From Candidatus Nosocomiicoccus stercorigallinarum (lineage in GTDB: Bacteria; Bacillota; Bacilli; Staphylococcales; Salinicoccaceae): DNA of 36,213 nt. The translations under genes were made by a program, and so were the position numbers. The notes under the pieces are model-generated. The model saw only the letters and a program-made list of their open reading frames with translations, was not told the DNA's origin and searched no databases. The DNA is taken from the NCBI GenBank assembly GCA_019119225.1, contig DWXM01000034.1:1-36213 (forward strand), given 5' to 3'. Position 1 is the stretch's first letter. Each line of letters starts with the position of its first letter. Positions 26,823 through 36,213 of the stretch are shown here, in pieces.

Positions 26823-29267
26823 ATGTTATTCGGTAAATTAACTGAACGTGCACAGCGCGTACTTGCGTATGCACAGGAAGAAGCAATTCGCTTAAAACAT
26901 TCAAATATTGGTACGGAACATTTACTGCTTGGCCTTGTTAGAGAACAAGAAGGAATCGCAGCAAAAGTACTAAACGCTTTTGATATTACTGAACCAGTGA
27001 TCGAAAAAGAAATTAGTAAATTCGTCACTGAAGGGACAGAAACACCAACAACACTTCACTACACGCCACGTGCGAAACGCGTAATTGAACTATCGATGGA
27101 TGAAGCACGTAAACTTCATCATAATTTTGTTGGAACAGAGCACTTATTACTCGGTTTAATCCGTGAAACTGAAGGAATCGCAGCGCGCGTATTATCTTCA
27201 CTTGGTTTAAACATTACACGTGCACGTGCGATGGTGATTCGTATGCTCGGTAATCCGCAAAACTTTAAATCTCAAGAAACTAAAGAAGAGTCAGACACAC
27301 CAACTTTAGATAGTCTTGCGACAAACTTAACGAAAAAAGCATCAGATGGTAGTTTAGACCCAGTAATCGGACGTTCTGATGAAATCACACGTGTTATCGA
27401 AGTGTTATCACGTCGTACGAAAAACAATCCAGTATTAATTGGTGAGCCTGGGGTCGGTAAAACAGCAGTAGCAGAAGGACTCGCTCAACAAATTGTTAAA
27501 AATGAAGTCCCATCTACATTAAAAGATAAACGCGTCATGATGTTAGATATGGGTACCGTCGTCGCTGGTACAAAATACCGCGGAGAATTCGAAGAGCGTA
27601 TGAAAAAAGTTGTCGATGAAATTAAAAAATCAGGGAATGTTATTTTATTTATCGACGAAATGCACACGTTAATTGGTGCAGGTGGTGCTGAAGGTTCTGT
27701 GGATGCGTCAAACATCTTAAAACCATCACTTTCTAGAGGAGAAGTACAAGTTATCGGTGCAACAACGTTAGAAGAGTACCGTAAACATATTGAAAAAGAC
27801 GCAGCACTCGAAAGACGTTTCCAACCGGTTATCGTTGACCAACCATCAGTAGAAGACACGGTCTTAATCTTAAAAGGATTACGTGACCGTTACGAAGCAC
27901 ACCACGGAGTTACAATTACTGATGAAGCACTTGACGCTGCAGCAGTCATGTCTAATAGATATGTTCAAGATAGATTCTTACCAGACAAAGCAATCGACTT
28001 AATTGACGAAGCGTCATCAAAAGTACGTCTTAAATCTCATATGTCACCACCAGACTTAAAAGATTTAGAAGACGAGTTAGAAAAAGTTAAAAAAGAGAAA
28101 AATGCAGCAGTTCAGTCTCAAGAGTTCGAAGCGGCTGCTAAATACCGTGATGACCAAACGAAAATTGAAGAAAAATTAGAAACACTCGAAAACAACTGGA
28201 AAAATTCTCAGTCTTCAGAAAAACAAAAAGTGACACGCGGTGATATCGAAATCGTCATTTCTAAAATGACAGGTATTCCGCTACAAAAAATTGCTGAAGA
28301 AGAATCAGATCGACTGTTAAACTTAGAGAGTATTTTACACGATAGAGTCATCGGACAAAATGAAGCGGTGCAATCAATATCTAAAGCAGTACGCCGTGCA
28401 AGAGCAGGGTTAAAAGACCCTAAACGTCCGATTGGTAGCTTTATCTTCTTAGGACCAACGGGTGTTGGTAAAACAGAGCTTGCAAAAGCACTATCTGAAA
28501 CACTATTCGGTGAAGATGATGCGATGATTCGTGTCGATATGTCTGAGTATATGGAAAAGCACAGTGTTGCTAGACTTGTCGGTTCTCCTCCGGGATACGT
28601 TGGATATGATGATGGTGGTCAGTTAACTGAACAAGTCCGCAGAAAACCATACTCACTCATTCTCTTTGATGAGATTGAAAAAGCACATCCAGACGTCTTT
28701 AACATGCTACTTCAAGTGTTAGATGATGGTCGTTTAACAGACTCAACAGGTCGTACTGTTGACTTTAGAAATACAGTGATTGTTATGACGTCAAACGTTG
28801 GTGCCACAGAGTTAAGAGACAATAAGTTTGTCGGTTTCGGTTCAACAGAACAATCTGAGGACTATGAAACAATTCGTAATACGATGATGAAAGAACTGAA
28901 AAACACATTTAGACCAGAATTCATTAACCGTGTGGACGATATTATTGTCTTCCACAGCTTAGAAAAAGAACACTTAGAAGAGATTGTGTCACTGATGATT
29001 GACGATTTAAACGCACGTTTAGAAGACCGTAACGTTCACGTTGAGTTAACAAGTGACGCAGTAACAGCACTTGTTGATGACGGATACGACAAAGAATTTG
29101 GTGCAAGACCATTATCTAGGAGTATCCAGAAAAATGTTGAAGACACACTTAGTGAAGCAATACTACGCGGTGAAGAAATCACAGGGAAAACTGTATTTGT
29201 AGACTTTAAAGATGACAAATTTAAAGTCGATACGAAAGAAAAATCACCAGTAGCGGAAAATGAATAA
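26823..29267 (+). CDS. clpC: ATP-dependent unfoldase ClpC
   Basis: 814 residues. N-terminal double Clp-N repeat (1 to about 145, with two GTEHLLLGL repeats), first AAA module with Walker A GEPGVGKT (207-214), UVR-type middle domain (about 415-455), second AAA module with GPTGVGKT (544-551), and a C-terminal D2-small domain with [13 protein letters not shown]. ClpC feeds proteins, including arginine-phosphorylated ones, to ClpP. It is the last gene of the CtsR-controlled operon; AGGAGG at 26807-26812 precedes ATG 26823. A strong terminator follows. Confidence 0.97.
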   Translation: MLFGKLTERAQRVLAYAQEEAIRLKHSNIGTEHLLLGLVREQEGIAAKVLNAFDITEPVIEKEISKFVTEGTETPTTLHYTPRAKRVIELSMDEARKLHHNFVGTEHLLLGLIRETEGIAARVLSSLGLNITRARAMVIRMLGNPQNFKSQETKEESDTPTLDSLATNLTKKASDGSLDPVIGRSDEITRVIEVLSRRTKNNPVLIGEPGVGKTAVAEGLAQQIVKNEVPSTLKDKRVMMLDMGTVVAGTKYRGEFEERMKKVVDEIKKSGNVILFIDEMHTLIGAGGAEGSVDASNILKPSLSRGEVQVIGATTLEEYRKHIEKDAALERRFQPVIVDQPSVEDTVLILKGLRDRYEAHHGVTITDEALDAAAVMSNRYVQDRFLPDKAIDLIDEASSKVRLKSHMSPPDLKDLEDELEKVKKEKNAAVQSQEFEAAAKYRDDQTKIEEKLETLENNWKNSQSSEKQKVTRGDIEIVISKMTGIPLQKIAEEESDRLLNLESILHDRVIGQNEAVQSISKAVRRARAGLKDPKRPIGSFIFLGPTGVGKTELAKALSETLFGEDDAMIRVDMSEYMEKHSVARLVGSPPGYVGYDDGGQLTEQVRRKPYSLILFDEIEKAHPDVFNMLLQVLDDGRLTDSTGRTVDFRNTVIVMTSNVGATELRDNKFVGFGSTEQSEDYETIRNTMMKELKNTFRPEFINRVDDIIVFHSLEKEHLEEIVSLMIDDLNARLEDRNVHVELTSDAVTALVDDGYDKEFGARPLSRSIQKNVEDTLSEAILRGEEITGKTVFVDFKDDKFKVDTKEKSPVAENE

Positions 29268-29273
29268 TACTAC

Positions 29274-29313
29274 AGGGCTAGAACTGATATCATCAGTTTT
29301 AGCCCTATTTTTA
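29274..29313 (+). terminator. Terminator of the ctsR-clpC operon
   Basis: Long 15-bp stem with one G-T, AGGGCTAGAACTGAT (29274-29288) and ATCAGTTTTAGCCCT (29292-29306), followed by ATTTTTAT. Confidence 0.9.
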
Positions 29314-29327
29314 TCGATTATCAAAAC

Positions 29328-29356
29328 TTTCATAATTCTTTATAAAACTATATAAT
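29328..29356 (+). promoter_or_regulatory. Possible promoter of radA
   Basis: A perfect TATAAT (29351-29356) lies 37 bp before radA, but the -35 candidate TTTCAT (29328-29333, 17-bp spacer) is poor. A promoter is expected here because the clpC terminator lies just upstream. Confidence 0.4.
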
Positions 29357-29392
29357 AATGTGTAATACAAAAGAGGAGGATATCTTCGACAA

Positions 29393-30766
29393 ATGGCAAA
29401 AACAAAAACAGTTTTTGAATGTTTAGCATGTGGATATGAGTCTCCAAAATGGTACGGTAGATGTCCGAACTGCGGCGCCTGGAACCAAATGGAAGAGTCG
29501 ATTGTTCATAAAGAACAAAAAGCCAAAGGCCGCGGGACATTAGGTAAAGTATCTAATGAAAAAACAAAAGCGACACAATTATCTAAAATAAGTAAAAAAG
29601 AAGCACCACGTACCCATACAAAAAGTGGAGAATTTGACCGCGTGTTAGGTGGAGGCATCGTCGATGGTTCGCTTATTTTAATTGGTGGTGACCCAGGAAT
29701 TGGGAAATCTACGATTTTACTCCAAACGGCACTCACACTCGCAGAAGAGTATAATGTTTTGTACGTTTCAGGAGAAGAGTCACTCGAACAAATTAAAATG
29801 CGCGCAGATCGAATTACAAATGATGCGTCTAACTTACATGTCTATGCAGAGACGAATTTATTTTATATACACGATGAAATCACAAAGTTAAATCCTGACT
29901 TTTTAATTATTGACTCTATTCAAACAATCTTTCATCCAGATGTTACAAGTGCACCAGGAAGTGTGTCTCAAGTCCGTGAATCTACGCAGTCCATTATGAA
30001 TATCGCAAAAGGGCAAAATATCGCGACATTTATCGTCGGTCACGTCACTAAAGATGGTCAAATCGCAGGTCCACGGTTACTTGAGCACATGGTAGACACG
30101 GTGTTATATTTTGAAGGAGATCAGCATCATACGTTTAGAGTACTAAGAGCGGTGAAGAATCGTTTTGGTTCGACAAACGAAATGGGTATTTTTGAAATGA
30201 AGTATGACGGTCTAAAAGAAGTACTCAATCCGTCAGAAATCTTTTTAGAAGAGCGTAGTAAAAATACGCCAGGCTCTGCGATTGTTTGTGCGATGGAAGG
30301 CACACGTGCAATGCTCGTTGAAATACAAGCACTCGTCACACCGACACATTTCCATAATCCAAGACGTATGGCTACAGGTATCGACCATAATAGATTATCT
30401 CTACTTATGGCAGTACTTGAAAAGTCTGAAGGATTACTCATGCAGCAGCACGATGCGTATATAAAAGTCGCTGGAGGTGTGAAATTAGACGAACCAGCAG
30501 TTGACCTTGCAGTTATTATGGCAATCGCATCTAGTTTTAAAGATATTTCAGTTCGAGGAGATACGTGCTTTATCGGTGAAGTTGGGTTAACTGGAGAAAT
30601 TAGGCGTGTGACTAAAATCGAACAGCGTCTTCAAGAAGCAGCAAAACTTGGGTTTAATCGTGCGATTATTCCAGCGTCAAACTTACAAGGTTTAGCGCCT
30701 GTCGATATTGAAGTGATTGGTGCAAAACATTTAAAAGATGCAATGAGAGAAGTCTATAAAAATTAA
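29393..30766 (+). CDS. radA: DNA repair protein RadA
   Basis: 457 residues. N-terminal zinc finger (Cys10, Cys13, Cys24, Cys27: CLAC...CPNC), RecA-like ATPase with Walker [11 protein letters not shown] (98-107), the RadA-specific KNRFG motif (255-259), and a Lon-protease-like C-terminal domain without the catalytic Ser-Lys pair expected of a protease. RadA helps process recombination intermediates by driving branch migration. ATG 29393 follows GAGGAGGA (29373-29380) at a long 12-nt spacing. It is followed 17 nt later by yacL, the conserved Firmicute order clpC-radA-yacL. Confidence 0.96.
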   Translation: MAKTKTVFECLACGYESPKWYGRCPNCGAWNQMEESIVHKEQKAKGRGTLGKVSNEKTKATQLSKISKKEAPRTHTKSGEFDRVLGGGIVDGSLILIGGDPGIGKSTILLQTALTLAEEYNVLYVSGEESLEQIKMRADRITNDASNLHVYAETNLFYIHDEITKLNPDFLIIDSIQTIFHPDVTSAPGSVSQVRESTQSIMNIAKGQNIATFIVGHVTKDGQIAGPRLLEHMVDTVLYFEGDQHHTFRVLRAVKNRFGSTNEMGIFEMKYDGLKEVLNPSEIFLEERSKNTPGSAIVCAMEGTRAMLVEIQALVTPTHFHNPRRMATGIDHNRLSLLMAVLEKSEGLLMQQHDAYIKVAGGVKLDEPAVDLAVIMAIASSFKDISVRGDTCFIGEVGLTGEIRRVTKIEQRLQEAAKLGFNRAIIPASNLQGLAPVDIEVIGAKHLKDAMREVYKN

Positions 30767-30783
30767 TAAAGGGAGATGGACGA

Positions 30784-31806
30784 ATGTTAAGATGGCTATT
30801 AACACTCGTCTACTTTCTTACAGGTGTAACACTTGGGGTATGGTGTTATCACTCTACAAATTTAAGGTTACCAGATGCAATTAATAACGTATTTTTATAT
30901 GGTGCAATTGGTGGGATAGTATTTTTAGCGGCCACTTTATGGACGCTACCTTATTTTGTAAAAGGTTTAAAGAAAGTAGAACGAAAACTATTATCAAACA
31001 ACGTCACAGAAATATTTTTCGCAACGATTGGAATGTTAGTTGGTTTATTGTTTACTGTTTTTATTACGCTTTTATCAAATATGCTAGACATTCCAATTGT
31101 TAGAGAAATACTACCACTCATATCTGCAGTGATTCTTGGATATTTAGGCTATCAACTCGGTTTAAAAAAGACGAACGAAGTACTAGAGCTCTTTAACCGA
31201 GCACCTAAAAACTTAACGAAAAAATTATTAGATACAAGTGTTATTATCGACGGTAGAGTGCTTGAAGTTTTAAAATCGGGATTTTTAGAAGGAGAAATTA
31301 TTGTCCCGCAGTTCGTATTAGATGAGTTACAACTCATTGCGGATTCGACGGATCATATTAAGCGAGATAAAGGACAACATGGCTTAGACATTCTAAATGA
31401 GCTTCAAAAATATTCCGAACACGTTAAAATAAAATCTATTCAGTACGATAAGCTAGATGTCGACCAACAACTTATTGAACTCGCTAAAGATGAAAAAGCT
31501 GCAATTTTAACGACGGATTATAATTTAAATCGTGTCGCTAAAGTACATAAGATTACCGTATTAAATGTAAACGAACTTAGTGAAGCGATGCAGTTACACA
31601 TCCAGCAAGGAGACACGTTTGAAATTCTTATTACAAAAGCTGGAAAAGAAGATAATCAAGGGGTCGGTTATTTAACAGACGGTACGATGGTCGTTTTAGA
31701 TGCTGGAGTATCTTATATTAATGAAACAGTTACCGTTGAAGTGACGTCGATTTTACAAACACACTCTGGAAGAATTATATTTACAAAACTTGGAGAGAAA
31801 TCATGA
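30784..31806 (+). CDS. yacL: Membrane-anchored PIN/TRAM-domain protein YacL
   Basis: 340 residues. Four membrane helices in the first ~125 residues (for example LLTLVYFLTGVTLGVWCY and LISAVILGYLGYQLGL), then a PIN-type nuclease domain (about 145-265: LLDTSVIIDGRVLEVL with the acidic residues, TTDYNLNRVAKV), and a C-terminal TRAM RNA-binding domain (about 280-340, GVGYLTDGTMVVLDAG). It is likely a membrane-bound RNase, but its substrate is unknown. ATG 30784 follows a GGGAGA site. The stop overlaps ispD (ATGA). Confidence 0.93.
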   Translation: MLRWLLTLVYFLTGVTLGVWCYHSTNLRLPDAINNVFLYGAIGGIVFLAATLWTLPYFVKGLKKVERKLLSNNVTEIFFATIGMLVGLLFTVFITLLSNMLDIPIVREILPLISAVILGYLGYQLGLKKTNEVLELFNRAPKNLTKKLLDTSVIIDGRVLEVLKSGFLEGEIIVPQFVLDELQLIADSTDHIKRDKGQHGLDILNELQKYSEHVKIKSIQYDKLDVDQQLIELAKDEKAAILTTDYNLNRVAKVHKITVLNVNELSEAMQLHIQQGDTFEILITKAGKEDNQGVGYLTDGTMVVLDAGVSYINETVTVEVTSILQTHSGRIIFTKLGEKS

Positions 31807-32477
31807 ATTACACAGCGATTATTCCAGCAGCCGGTATTGGAAAACGAATGGGCCTTGGGTTCAATAAAATTCGTTATGAATTAAATGGTAAGTCGATTAT
31901 TAAACGAACAGTAGAAATTTTTGAGAACGACCGAGACTGCAGTGCGATAATTATCGCAACCGGAAAAGAAGAGATTCATCTATTAGAAGAGGATTTAAAA
32001 GATTTAAATAAAATAGAAAAAATCGTCGTAGGTGGTAAAGAGCGCCAAGATTCAATATATAACGCGCTAGTTCATGCAAAAACTGACTATGTTTTTGTGC
32101 ATGACGCAGCCCGTCCATTTTTAGATGACGACACGCTTACAAGATTGAAAACAGCAGTCGTGAAAAAAGACGCTGTGATTTGTGGTGTACAAACGAAAAA
32201 CACATTAAAAAAGGTCGTTGACGGAAAAGTTGTAGACACAATTGACAGAGATACGACCGTCGAGGTGCACACGCCACAAGCTTTTTGTTATAATTTATTA
32301 ATGGATGCATATCATTATGCGAGAGACAGGCATTTACAAGTAACCGATGATGCGATGATGGTCGAAGCATTCGGACACGATGTATTTGTCGTCGATTCGA
32401 CGTATAATAATATTAAAATTACAACGACGGAAGATTTAATTCAATCTGAAGCAATATTAAGGAGTAGAGATGAATGA
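31803..32477 (+). CDS. ispD: 2-C-methyl-D-erythritol 4-phosphate cytidylyltransferase
   Basis: 224 residues. Nucleotidyltransferase of the MEP isoprenoid pathway. The CTP-binding loop is [20 protein letters not shown] (7-26), VHDAARPF sits near the active site and VEVHTPQAF near 150-160. TarI-type CDP-ribitol enzymes share this fold, but coupling with ispF (4-nt ATGA overlap) makes IspD the better call. ATG 31803 overlaps the yacL stop, with TTGGAGAGA upstream. Most human-associated staphylococci use mevalonate instead, so this gene is informative on lineage. Confidence 0.93.
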   Translation: MNYTAIIPAAGIGKRMGLGFNKIRYELNGKSIIKRTVEIFENDRDCSAIIIATGKEEIHLLEEDLKDLNKIEKIVVGGKERQDSIYNALVHAKTDYVFVHDAARPFLDDDTLTRLKTAVVKKDAVICGVQTKNTLKKVVDGKVVDTIDRDTTVEVHTPQAFCYNLLMDAYHYARDRHLQVTDDAMMVEAFGHDVFVVDSTYNNIKITTTEDLIQSEAILRSRDE

Positions 32478-32950
32478 GAATCGGTCACGGATATGACGTT
32501 CATCAGTTAACGAGTGGGCGTCCGTTAATTATTGGAGGCCTTGAAATCGATCACGATAAAGGACTCATCGGCCATAGTGATGCGGATGTGTTACTCCATA
32601 CGATTGCCGACGCGATTTTAGGTGCGTTAGCACTTGGAGATATTGGCAAGTTTTTCCCAGATAATGATCCAAAGTATAAAGACATGGATTCACAACTTCT
32701 TTTAAGTGAAGTCGTTGAAAAAATGTTTGAGAAAAATTATGAAGTCGGTAACGTCGATGCGTTAATAATTGCAGAAGCACCGAAATTTAGACCGCATATT
32801 GACGACATTCGAGAAAATGTTGCGCGTTTATTAAAAACGTCTATAGATAACGTTAACGTCAAAGCGACGACGCATGAAAAGCTCGGTCCAATCGGCCGAC
32901 AAGAAGGAATCGCAAGTGAAGCAGTTATTTTATTAAAAGAAAGAGGTTAA
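32474..32950 (+). CDS. ispF: 2-C-methyl-D-erythritol 2,4-cyclodiphosphate synthase
   Basis: 158 residues, the standard IspF length. Zinc ligands Asp8 and His10 (GHGYDVH) and His42 ([10 protein letters not shown]) are all present, with [13 protein letters not shown] after them and [16 protein letters not shown] near the C-terminus. It cyclises CDP-ME-2-phosphate in the MEP pathway. ATG 32474 overlaps the ispD stop by 4 nt; AAGGAG lies about 10 nt upstream. It is 3 nt from gltX, so yacL-ispD-ispF-gltX is one operon, as in Bacillus. Confidence 0.97.
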   Translation: MRIGHGYDVHQLTSGRPLIIGGLEIDHDKGLIGHSDADVLLHTIADAILGALALGDIGKFFPDNDPKYKDMDSQLLLSEVVEKMFEKNYEVGNVDALIIAEAPKFRPHIDDIRENVARLLKTSIDNVNVKATTHEKLGPIGRQEGIASEAVILLKERG

Positions 32951-32953
32951 ACA

Positions 32954-34414
32954 ATGAGTAAAGTAAGAGTAAGATACGCACCAAGTCCAACAGGATATCT
33001 CCATATCGGAAACGCAAGAAGTGCGTTATTTAACTACCTATTCGCTCGTCACTACGACGGGGAATTCATCATTCGTATTGAAGATACAGACAAAGCACGT
33101 CACGTCGACGAAGGTGAAGCGTCACAGTTAAACTATTTAAAATGGTTAGGTATCGACTGGGATGAGTCAGTAGACGTTGGAGGAGATTATGGTCCGTATC
33201 GTCAATCTGAGCGTAGTCATATTTATAAACCATACATCGACAAACTTCTAGAAGAAGATAAAGCATACCGCTGCTATATGACAGCTGAAGAATTAGAAGC
33301 TGAACGTGAAGAACAACTGAAAAACGGCCAACAACCAAAATACAGTGGTAAACATGCACACTTAACAAAAGAAGAAGAAGAAGCGTTTATTGCTGAAGGT
33401 AGAGAACCATCAATTCGTATCCGTGTGCCAAAAGATAAAACATACACGTTTAACGACATGGTAAAAGGTGACGTGTCGTTTGATTCAAACGGTATTGGAG
33501 ACTGGGTCATTGTGAAAAAAGATGGTACACCGACATACAACTTCGCAGTTGTTATCGACGATCACGAAATGGATATTACGCACGTATTGCGTGGAGATGA
33601 CCATATCTCAAACACACCACGTCAACTTATGGTGTATGAAGCACTCGGTTTTGAAGCACCAGAATTTGGTCACATGACGTTAATCGTAAACGAAGAGCGT
33701 AAAAAGTTATCTAAACGTGACAGTGGAATTTTACAATTCATTGAAGACTATGAAGCACTTGGCTACTTACCAGAAGCACTATTTAACTTCATCGCATTAC
33801 TTGGTTGGACTCCAGGTGGGGAAGAAGAAATTTTCTCTAAAGATGAATTCATTGAGTTATTCACTGAAGACCGTCTATCAAAATCACCAGCATTCTTCGA
33901 CAAGACAAAATTAGCATGGGTAAACAACCAGTACATGAAACAAAAAGATACTGAAGCGGTGTTTGAACTTGCGTTACCATTCTTAGTAAAAGAAGGAGTT
34001 GTAAGTGAAAATGCTTCAGAAGAAGAACTTGATTGGGCAAAACGATTAGTTGCATTGTACCAACCTCAAATGAGTTACGCTGCAGAAATCGTTGAATTAT
34101 CTGAACAGTTCTTTAAAACAGAAGTGACATACGATGAAGATGCGAAAGCTGTTTTAGCTGAAGAACAAGTGCCTGAGTTAATGGACGCATTAAAAGAAAC
34201 GTTTAACAACTTAGAAGACTTTAAAGCAGATAACATTAAAAAAGCGATCAAAGAAGTGCAAAAAGCAACCGGCATCAAAGGTAAAAAATTATTTATGCCA
34301 ATCCGAGTTGCGACAACTGGTGAAACAAAAGGACCAGAACTTCCAAATGCTTTAGAATTACTTGGAAAAGATACAGTACTCGCGCGCATTGAGAATGTTA
34401 TTAGAAGTCTCTAA
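32954..34414 (+). CDS. gltX: Glutamyl-tRNA synthetase
   Basis: 486 residues, class I. The HIGH motif is HIGN (17-20) in [23 protein letters not shown] is KLSKR near 250 ([12 protein letters not shown]), and an all-helical anticodon-binding domain ends with [14 protein letters not shown] and [12 protein letters not shown]. In Firmicutes this enzyme is usually non-discriminating and also loads tRNA-Gln, later amidated by GatCAB (known of the group). ATG 32954 has an AGAGG site at 32941-32945. No terminator is evident before the next promoter, 3 nt downstream. Confidence 0.96.
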   Translation: MSKVRVRYAPSPTGYLHIGNARSALFNYLFARHYDGEFIIRIEDTDKARHVDEGEASQLNYLKWLGIDWDESVDVGGDYGPYRQSERSHIYKPYIDKLLEEDKAYRCYMTAEELEAEREEQLKNGQQPKYSGKHAHLTKEEEEAFIAEGREPSIRIRVPKDKTYTFNDMVKGDVSFDSNGIGDWVIVKKDGTPTYNFAVVIDDHEMDITHVLRGDDHISNTPRQLMVYEALGFEAPEFGHMTLIVNEERKKLSKRDSGILQFIEDYEALGYLPEALFNFIALLGWTPGGEEEIFSKDEFIELFTEDRLSKSPAFFDKTKLAWVNNQYMKQKDTEAVFELALPFLVKEGVVSENASEEELDWAKRLVALYQPQMSYAAEIVELSEQFFKTEVTYDEDAKAVLAEEQVPELMDALKETFNNLEDFKADNIKKAIKEVQKATGIKGKKLFMPIRVATTGETKGPELPNALELLGKDTVLARIENVIRSL

Positions 34415-34416
34415 GC

Positions 34417-34445
34417 TTGAAAAGAATTAAAAAACGATATATAAT
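34417..34445 (+). promoter_or_regulatory. Promoter of the cysE-cysS T-box transcript
   Basis: TTGAAA (34417-34422), 17-bp spacer and a perfect TATAAT (34440-34445), just after the gltX stop. Transcription should begin near 34452. Confidence 0.78.
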
Positions 34446-34451
34446 TCCTTT

Positions 34452-34614
34452 GTTCAAAGTATTTAAATAATGTGAAATCAGAGATTGCTTGGCTGGTGTG
34501 AAAGCAACACTGTTATTTAGAGAACTGCAATAATTAAAGATGCAATATTAAAGGAAAAATCAGAGTGGAACCGTGCGACGCACCTCTGTCCGTATTAGGG
34601 CAGGGGTGTTTTTT
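34452..34614 (+). promoter_or_regulatory. T-box leader, probable tRNA-Cys specificity
   Basis: The T-box sequence AGTGGAACCGTGCGAC (34564-34579) fits the consensus AGGGTGGAACCGCG with two changes, and it overlaps a terminator, as in all T-boxes. Upstream is a stem I region with hairpin TTGCTT/AAGCAA and, at its 3' side, AGAGAACTGCAAT with TGC (34526-34528) in the place of a specifier codon, which reads Cys. Uncharged tRNA-Cys would let transcription continue into cysE-cysS. The full stem I fold was not computed, so the specifier is less sure than the T-box itself. Confidence 0.85.
34581..34614 (+). terminator. T-box terminator
   Basis: 11-bp stem CACCTCTGTCC (34581-34591) and GGGCAGGGGTG (34598-34608) with two G-T pairs and a GTATTA loop, then TTTTTT. 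Its 5' arm overlaps the sequence that would form the antiterminator. Confidence 0.9.
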
Positions 34615-34663
34615 AATTAATTGAAGAGTGAGCAGGGGTTTCTTTACTAACTTTAGAGGTTAA
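34615..34663 (+). other. Leader between T-box terminator and element B
   Basis: No gene seen. It contains CTTTA/TAAAG half-repeats around 34650 that could form a small hairpin; no recognised motif. With element B it makes the distance from terminator to cysE about 360 nt, much longer than needed for a T-box operon. Confidence 0.4.
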
Positions 34664-34890
34664 AGGTACTAAGAATACCTCAACGCAATATTTAGAGCGG
34701 TCTTTTTATCGTTTAATTTACAAAGAACATTCGAATTTGTAAGATATATCCTTTTATTTAACAAAAACAGTTTGTATTCAGTTGAAACTGTTCATTATCT
34801 ACATTTATTTTACAAAAAACGATAAAAAAACTAATTTCTGTTAAATATATTAATATTTTTAACATATTCGACTATTTTTTGTTAAATAGT
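34664..34890 (+). repeat. AT-rich non-coding element B: four imperfect dyads (in the cysE leader)
   Basis: Second copy of the element seen upstream of cysK. Left arms: TTTAATTTACAAA (34712), TTTATTTAACAAAAA (34753), TTTATTTTACAAAAAA (34804) and TATTTTTAACA (34854), in steps of 41, 51 and 50 bp. Right arms: TTTGTAAGATA (34736), TGTTCATTATC (about 34790), TGTTAAATATA (34839), TGTTAAATAG (34880). The second module adds a perfect AACAGTTT/AAACTGTT pair. Both copies share a GCGG..TC block, then TTATCGTTTAATT or TATCGTTTAATT at the left, and end in TTAAATAGT. The element lies inside the transcript that reads through from the T-box into cysE. Confidence 0.65.
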
Positions 34891-34939
34891 TACACCCATA
34901 AGCCACTCACACTAAGTACCAGCCGCATAAAACACACAG

Positions 34940-34957
34940 TACCCTACTATAAGGGTA
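34940..34957 (+). promoter_or_regulatory. Short dyad before cysE
   Basis: TACCCT (34940-34945) N6 AGGGTA (34952-34957), 7 nt before the cysE ribosome site AAGGAGA. It could be an operator or a small RNA hairpin affecting initiation. The overlapping TATAAT (34956-34961) is too close to the ribosome site to be a promoter. Confidence 0.35.
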
Positions 34958-34974
34958 TAATTAAAGGAGAGACA

Positions 34975-35628
34975 ATGTTTAAGAGAGTTAAAGAAGATAT
35001 CGATATGGTTCAAAAACTTGATCCAGCAGCGACGAGTCGTATGATGGTATTTCTAACGTATTCCGGTATGCACGCTATTTGGGGCCATTTAGTTGCCAAC
35101 TGGTTTTATAAAAGAAAGATGCATGTAATTGCGCGTATAATTTCTCAATTGATTCGATTTCTGACAGGTATTGAAATTCATCCAGGCGCGACGATTGGTC
35201 GTAGACTTTTCATCGACCATGGAATGGGTATTGTCATCGGAGAAACGACAATAATCGGTGACGACGTTACTCTATACCAAGGCGTAACACTTGGTGGTAC
35301 GGGTAAGGAAAAAGGTAAGCGTCACCCTACGATTGAAGATAAAGTACTCGTCGCAACAGGCGCACAAGTACTTGGTAATATTACAATCGGTGAAGGCACG
35401 AACATTGGTGCGAACTCTGTAGTGCTTAAAAATGTACCTTCTTATTCAACGGTCGTAGGTATTCCAGGGCATATCGTCAGACGCCACGGTAAACGTGTGC
35501 CTTCAGATACGTTAAACCACAGAAATTTACCAGACCCAATTTTAAATAAAATTTTAGACTTAGAAAAAGAAATCTCAGAATTTAAACAAAGAGAGAGGAA
35601 TGAGGTAAAAGATGGTTCTCATATATAA
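34975..35628 (+). CDS. cysE: Serine O-acetyltransferase
   Basis: 217 residues. CysE acetylates serine to O-acetylserine, the substrate of CysK encoded at 13.7 kb. After a helical N-terminal domain comes a left-handed beta-helix of hexapeptide repeats (about 70-185: [22 protein letters not shown] read in parts, [35 protein letters not shown]). The catalytic His is in IDHGMG. Start: ATG 34975 with AAGGAGA (34964-34970); a longer in-frame extension to 34879 has no ribosome site or homology. It is 17 nt overlapped by cysS and lies under the T-box. Confidence 0.95.
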   Translation: MFKRVKEDIDMVQKLDPAATSRMMVFLTYSGMHAIWGHLVANWFYKRKMHVIARIISQLIRFLTGIEIHPGATIGRRLFIDHGMGIVIGETTIIGDDVTLYQGVTLGGTGKEKGKRHPTIEDKVLVATGAQVLGNITIGEGTNIGANSVVLKNVPSYSTVVGIPGHIVRRHGKRVPSDTLNHRNLPDPILNKILDLEKEISEFKQRERNEVKDGSHI

Positions 35629-36213
35629 TACACTCACACGTAAAAAAGAAAAATTTATCCCACTTGAAGAAGGTAAAGTAAAAATGTACGTCTGTGGACC
35701 GACAGTATACAACTACATCCATATTGGTAACGCACGTCCAGCAATCGTCTTCGACACAGTAAGAAGATATTTACAATATAAAGGATACGACGTAACGTAC
35801 GTTTCTAACTTTACTGACGTTGATGACAAATTGATTAATGCTTCAAAAGAAACAGGCGAAACAGTGCCTGAAATTGCGGACAAATTTATCAACGCATACT
35901 TTGAAGATACAGGTGCATTAAACGTTAAACAAGCAGACATACACCCGAGAGTTATGGATCATATGGATGATATTATCGAATTCATCCAAACGTTAATCGA
36001 CAAAGGTCATGCATATGAAAAAGATGGTGATGTCTATTTTAAAACACGTTCATATAAAGATTATGGGCAACTTTCTAAACAGTCGATTGACGATTTAAAA
36101 GTTGGTGCACGTATCCAGCAAGGCGAGAGTAAAGAAGATCCATTAGATTTTACACTTTGGAAACACGAAAAAGAAGATGAAATCAGCTGGGACAGCCCGT
36201 GGGGTAAAGGACG
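35612..36213 (+). CDS. cysS: Cysteinyl-tRNA synthetase (5' part; runs off the window)
   Basis: The first 200 codons are present. Class I synthetase for tRNA-Cys: the zinc ligand Cys28 in [10 protein letters not shown], the HIGH motif as HIGN (37-40), and FTDVDDKLI as in other CysRS. KMSKS and the anticodon domain are beyond the right edge. ATG 35612 overlaps the cysE stop by 17 nt, with TGAGG at 35601-35605, so cysE and cysS are coupled and both controlled by the cysteine-specific T-box; this gltX-cysE-cysS order is conserved in Firmicutes. Confidence 0.96.
   Translation, partial: MVLIYNTLTRKKEKFIPLEEGKVKMYVCGPTVYNYIHIGNARPAIVFDTVRRYLQYKGYDVTYVSNFTDVDDKLINASKETGETVPEIADKFINAYFEDTGALNVKQADIHPRVMDHMDDIIEFIQTLIDKGHAYEKDGDVYFKTRSYKDYGQLSKQSIDDLKVGARIQQGESKEDPLDFTLWKHEKEDEISWDSPWGKG

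Noticed and set aside
31803-32477. TarI (CDP-ribitol synthesis) instead of IspD
   Set aside because: Same fold, but overlap with ispF and the yacL-ispD-ispF-gltX order favour IspD.
34655-34705. A second, tandem T-box after the first terminator (GGTACT...ATACCTC region)
   Set aside because: It lacks the conserved T-box core and any terminator with a T-run; the resemblance is limited to a few bases.
34952-34957. SigB -10 (GGGTAT) before cysE
   Set aside because: No matching -35 upstream, and the start site would fall at the ribosome site; the bases are part of a small dyad.
34879-34974. N-terminal extension of cysE or a leader peptide
   Set aside because: In frame, but it has no ribosome site at its start, lies over the end of element B and does not resemble CysE N-termini.

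Overview
The window reads as chromosomal DNA of a low-GC, non-sporulating Firmicute, most likely a member of the Staphylococcaceae outside the main Staphylococcus aureus lineage (Jeotgalicoccus, Nosocomiicoccus or Salinicoccus-like; the genus is inference). Gene order follows the replication-origin-proximal block shared by Bacillus and staphylococci. Proteins such as Mfd, MurT, FolP and McsB read as staphylococcal in type. Against that background it keeps genes in Bacillus-like positions that I recall as missing at these sites in S. aureus: dus after folK, and ispD-ispF before gltX.

Layout. 1-12.4 kb, all plus strand: 3' end of glmU, prs, rplY/ctc, pth, mfd, mazG, rqcP (S4), divIC, an S1-domain gene, tilS, hpt, ftsH. 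These cover cell-wall precursor and PRPP supply, translation quality control, transcription-coupled repair, division, tRNA modification, purine salvage and membrane proteolysis. 12.4-20.8 kb: hslO, a 444-bp non-coding gap, cysK, a minus-strand stress pair (medium-chain dehydrogenase plus YflT/DUF2382 protein) with a SigB-type promoter, then folP-folB-folK-dus-lysS. 20.8-24.7 kb: a tRNA cluster Val-Gly-Ile, murT (minus), a zinc-independent S14 gene with a Zur-like operator, an unknown gene and a nucleoside transporter (both minus). 24.8-36.2 kb: ctsR-mcsA-mcsB-clpC under a CtsR box, radA, yacL, ispD, ispF, gltX, then a T-box (Cys specifier) leader and cysE-cysS (cut by the window end).

The most unusual structure is a pair of about 230-bp AT-rich non-coding elements. 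One lies in the gap upstream of cysK (about 13256-13494), the other in the leader of cysE (about 34664-34890). Each contains four imperfect dyads (arms resembling TTTATTTAACA / TGTTAAATAAA) repeated at about 50-51 bp. Both lie on the same strand and both precede a cysteine-biosynthesis gene; I could not match them to any known family. Other points worth checking are a tRNA-Val(GAC) with C instead of the near-universal U at position 33, murT without gatD beside it, three intrinsic terminators that stop only 17-20 nt before the next start codon, and the SigB-like and Zur-like sites.
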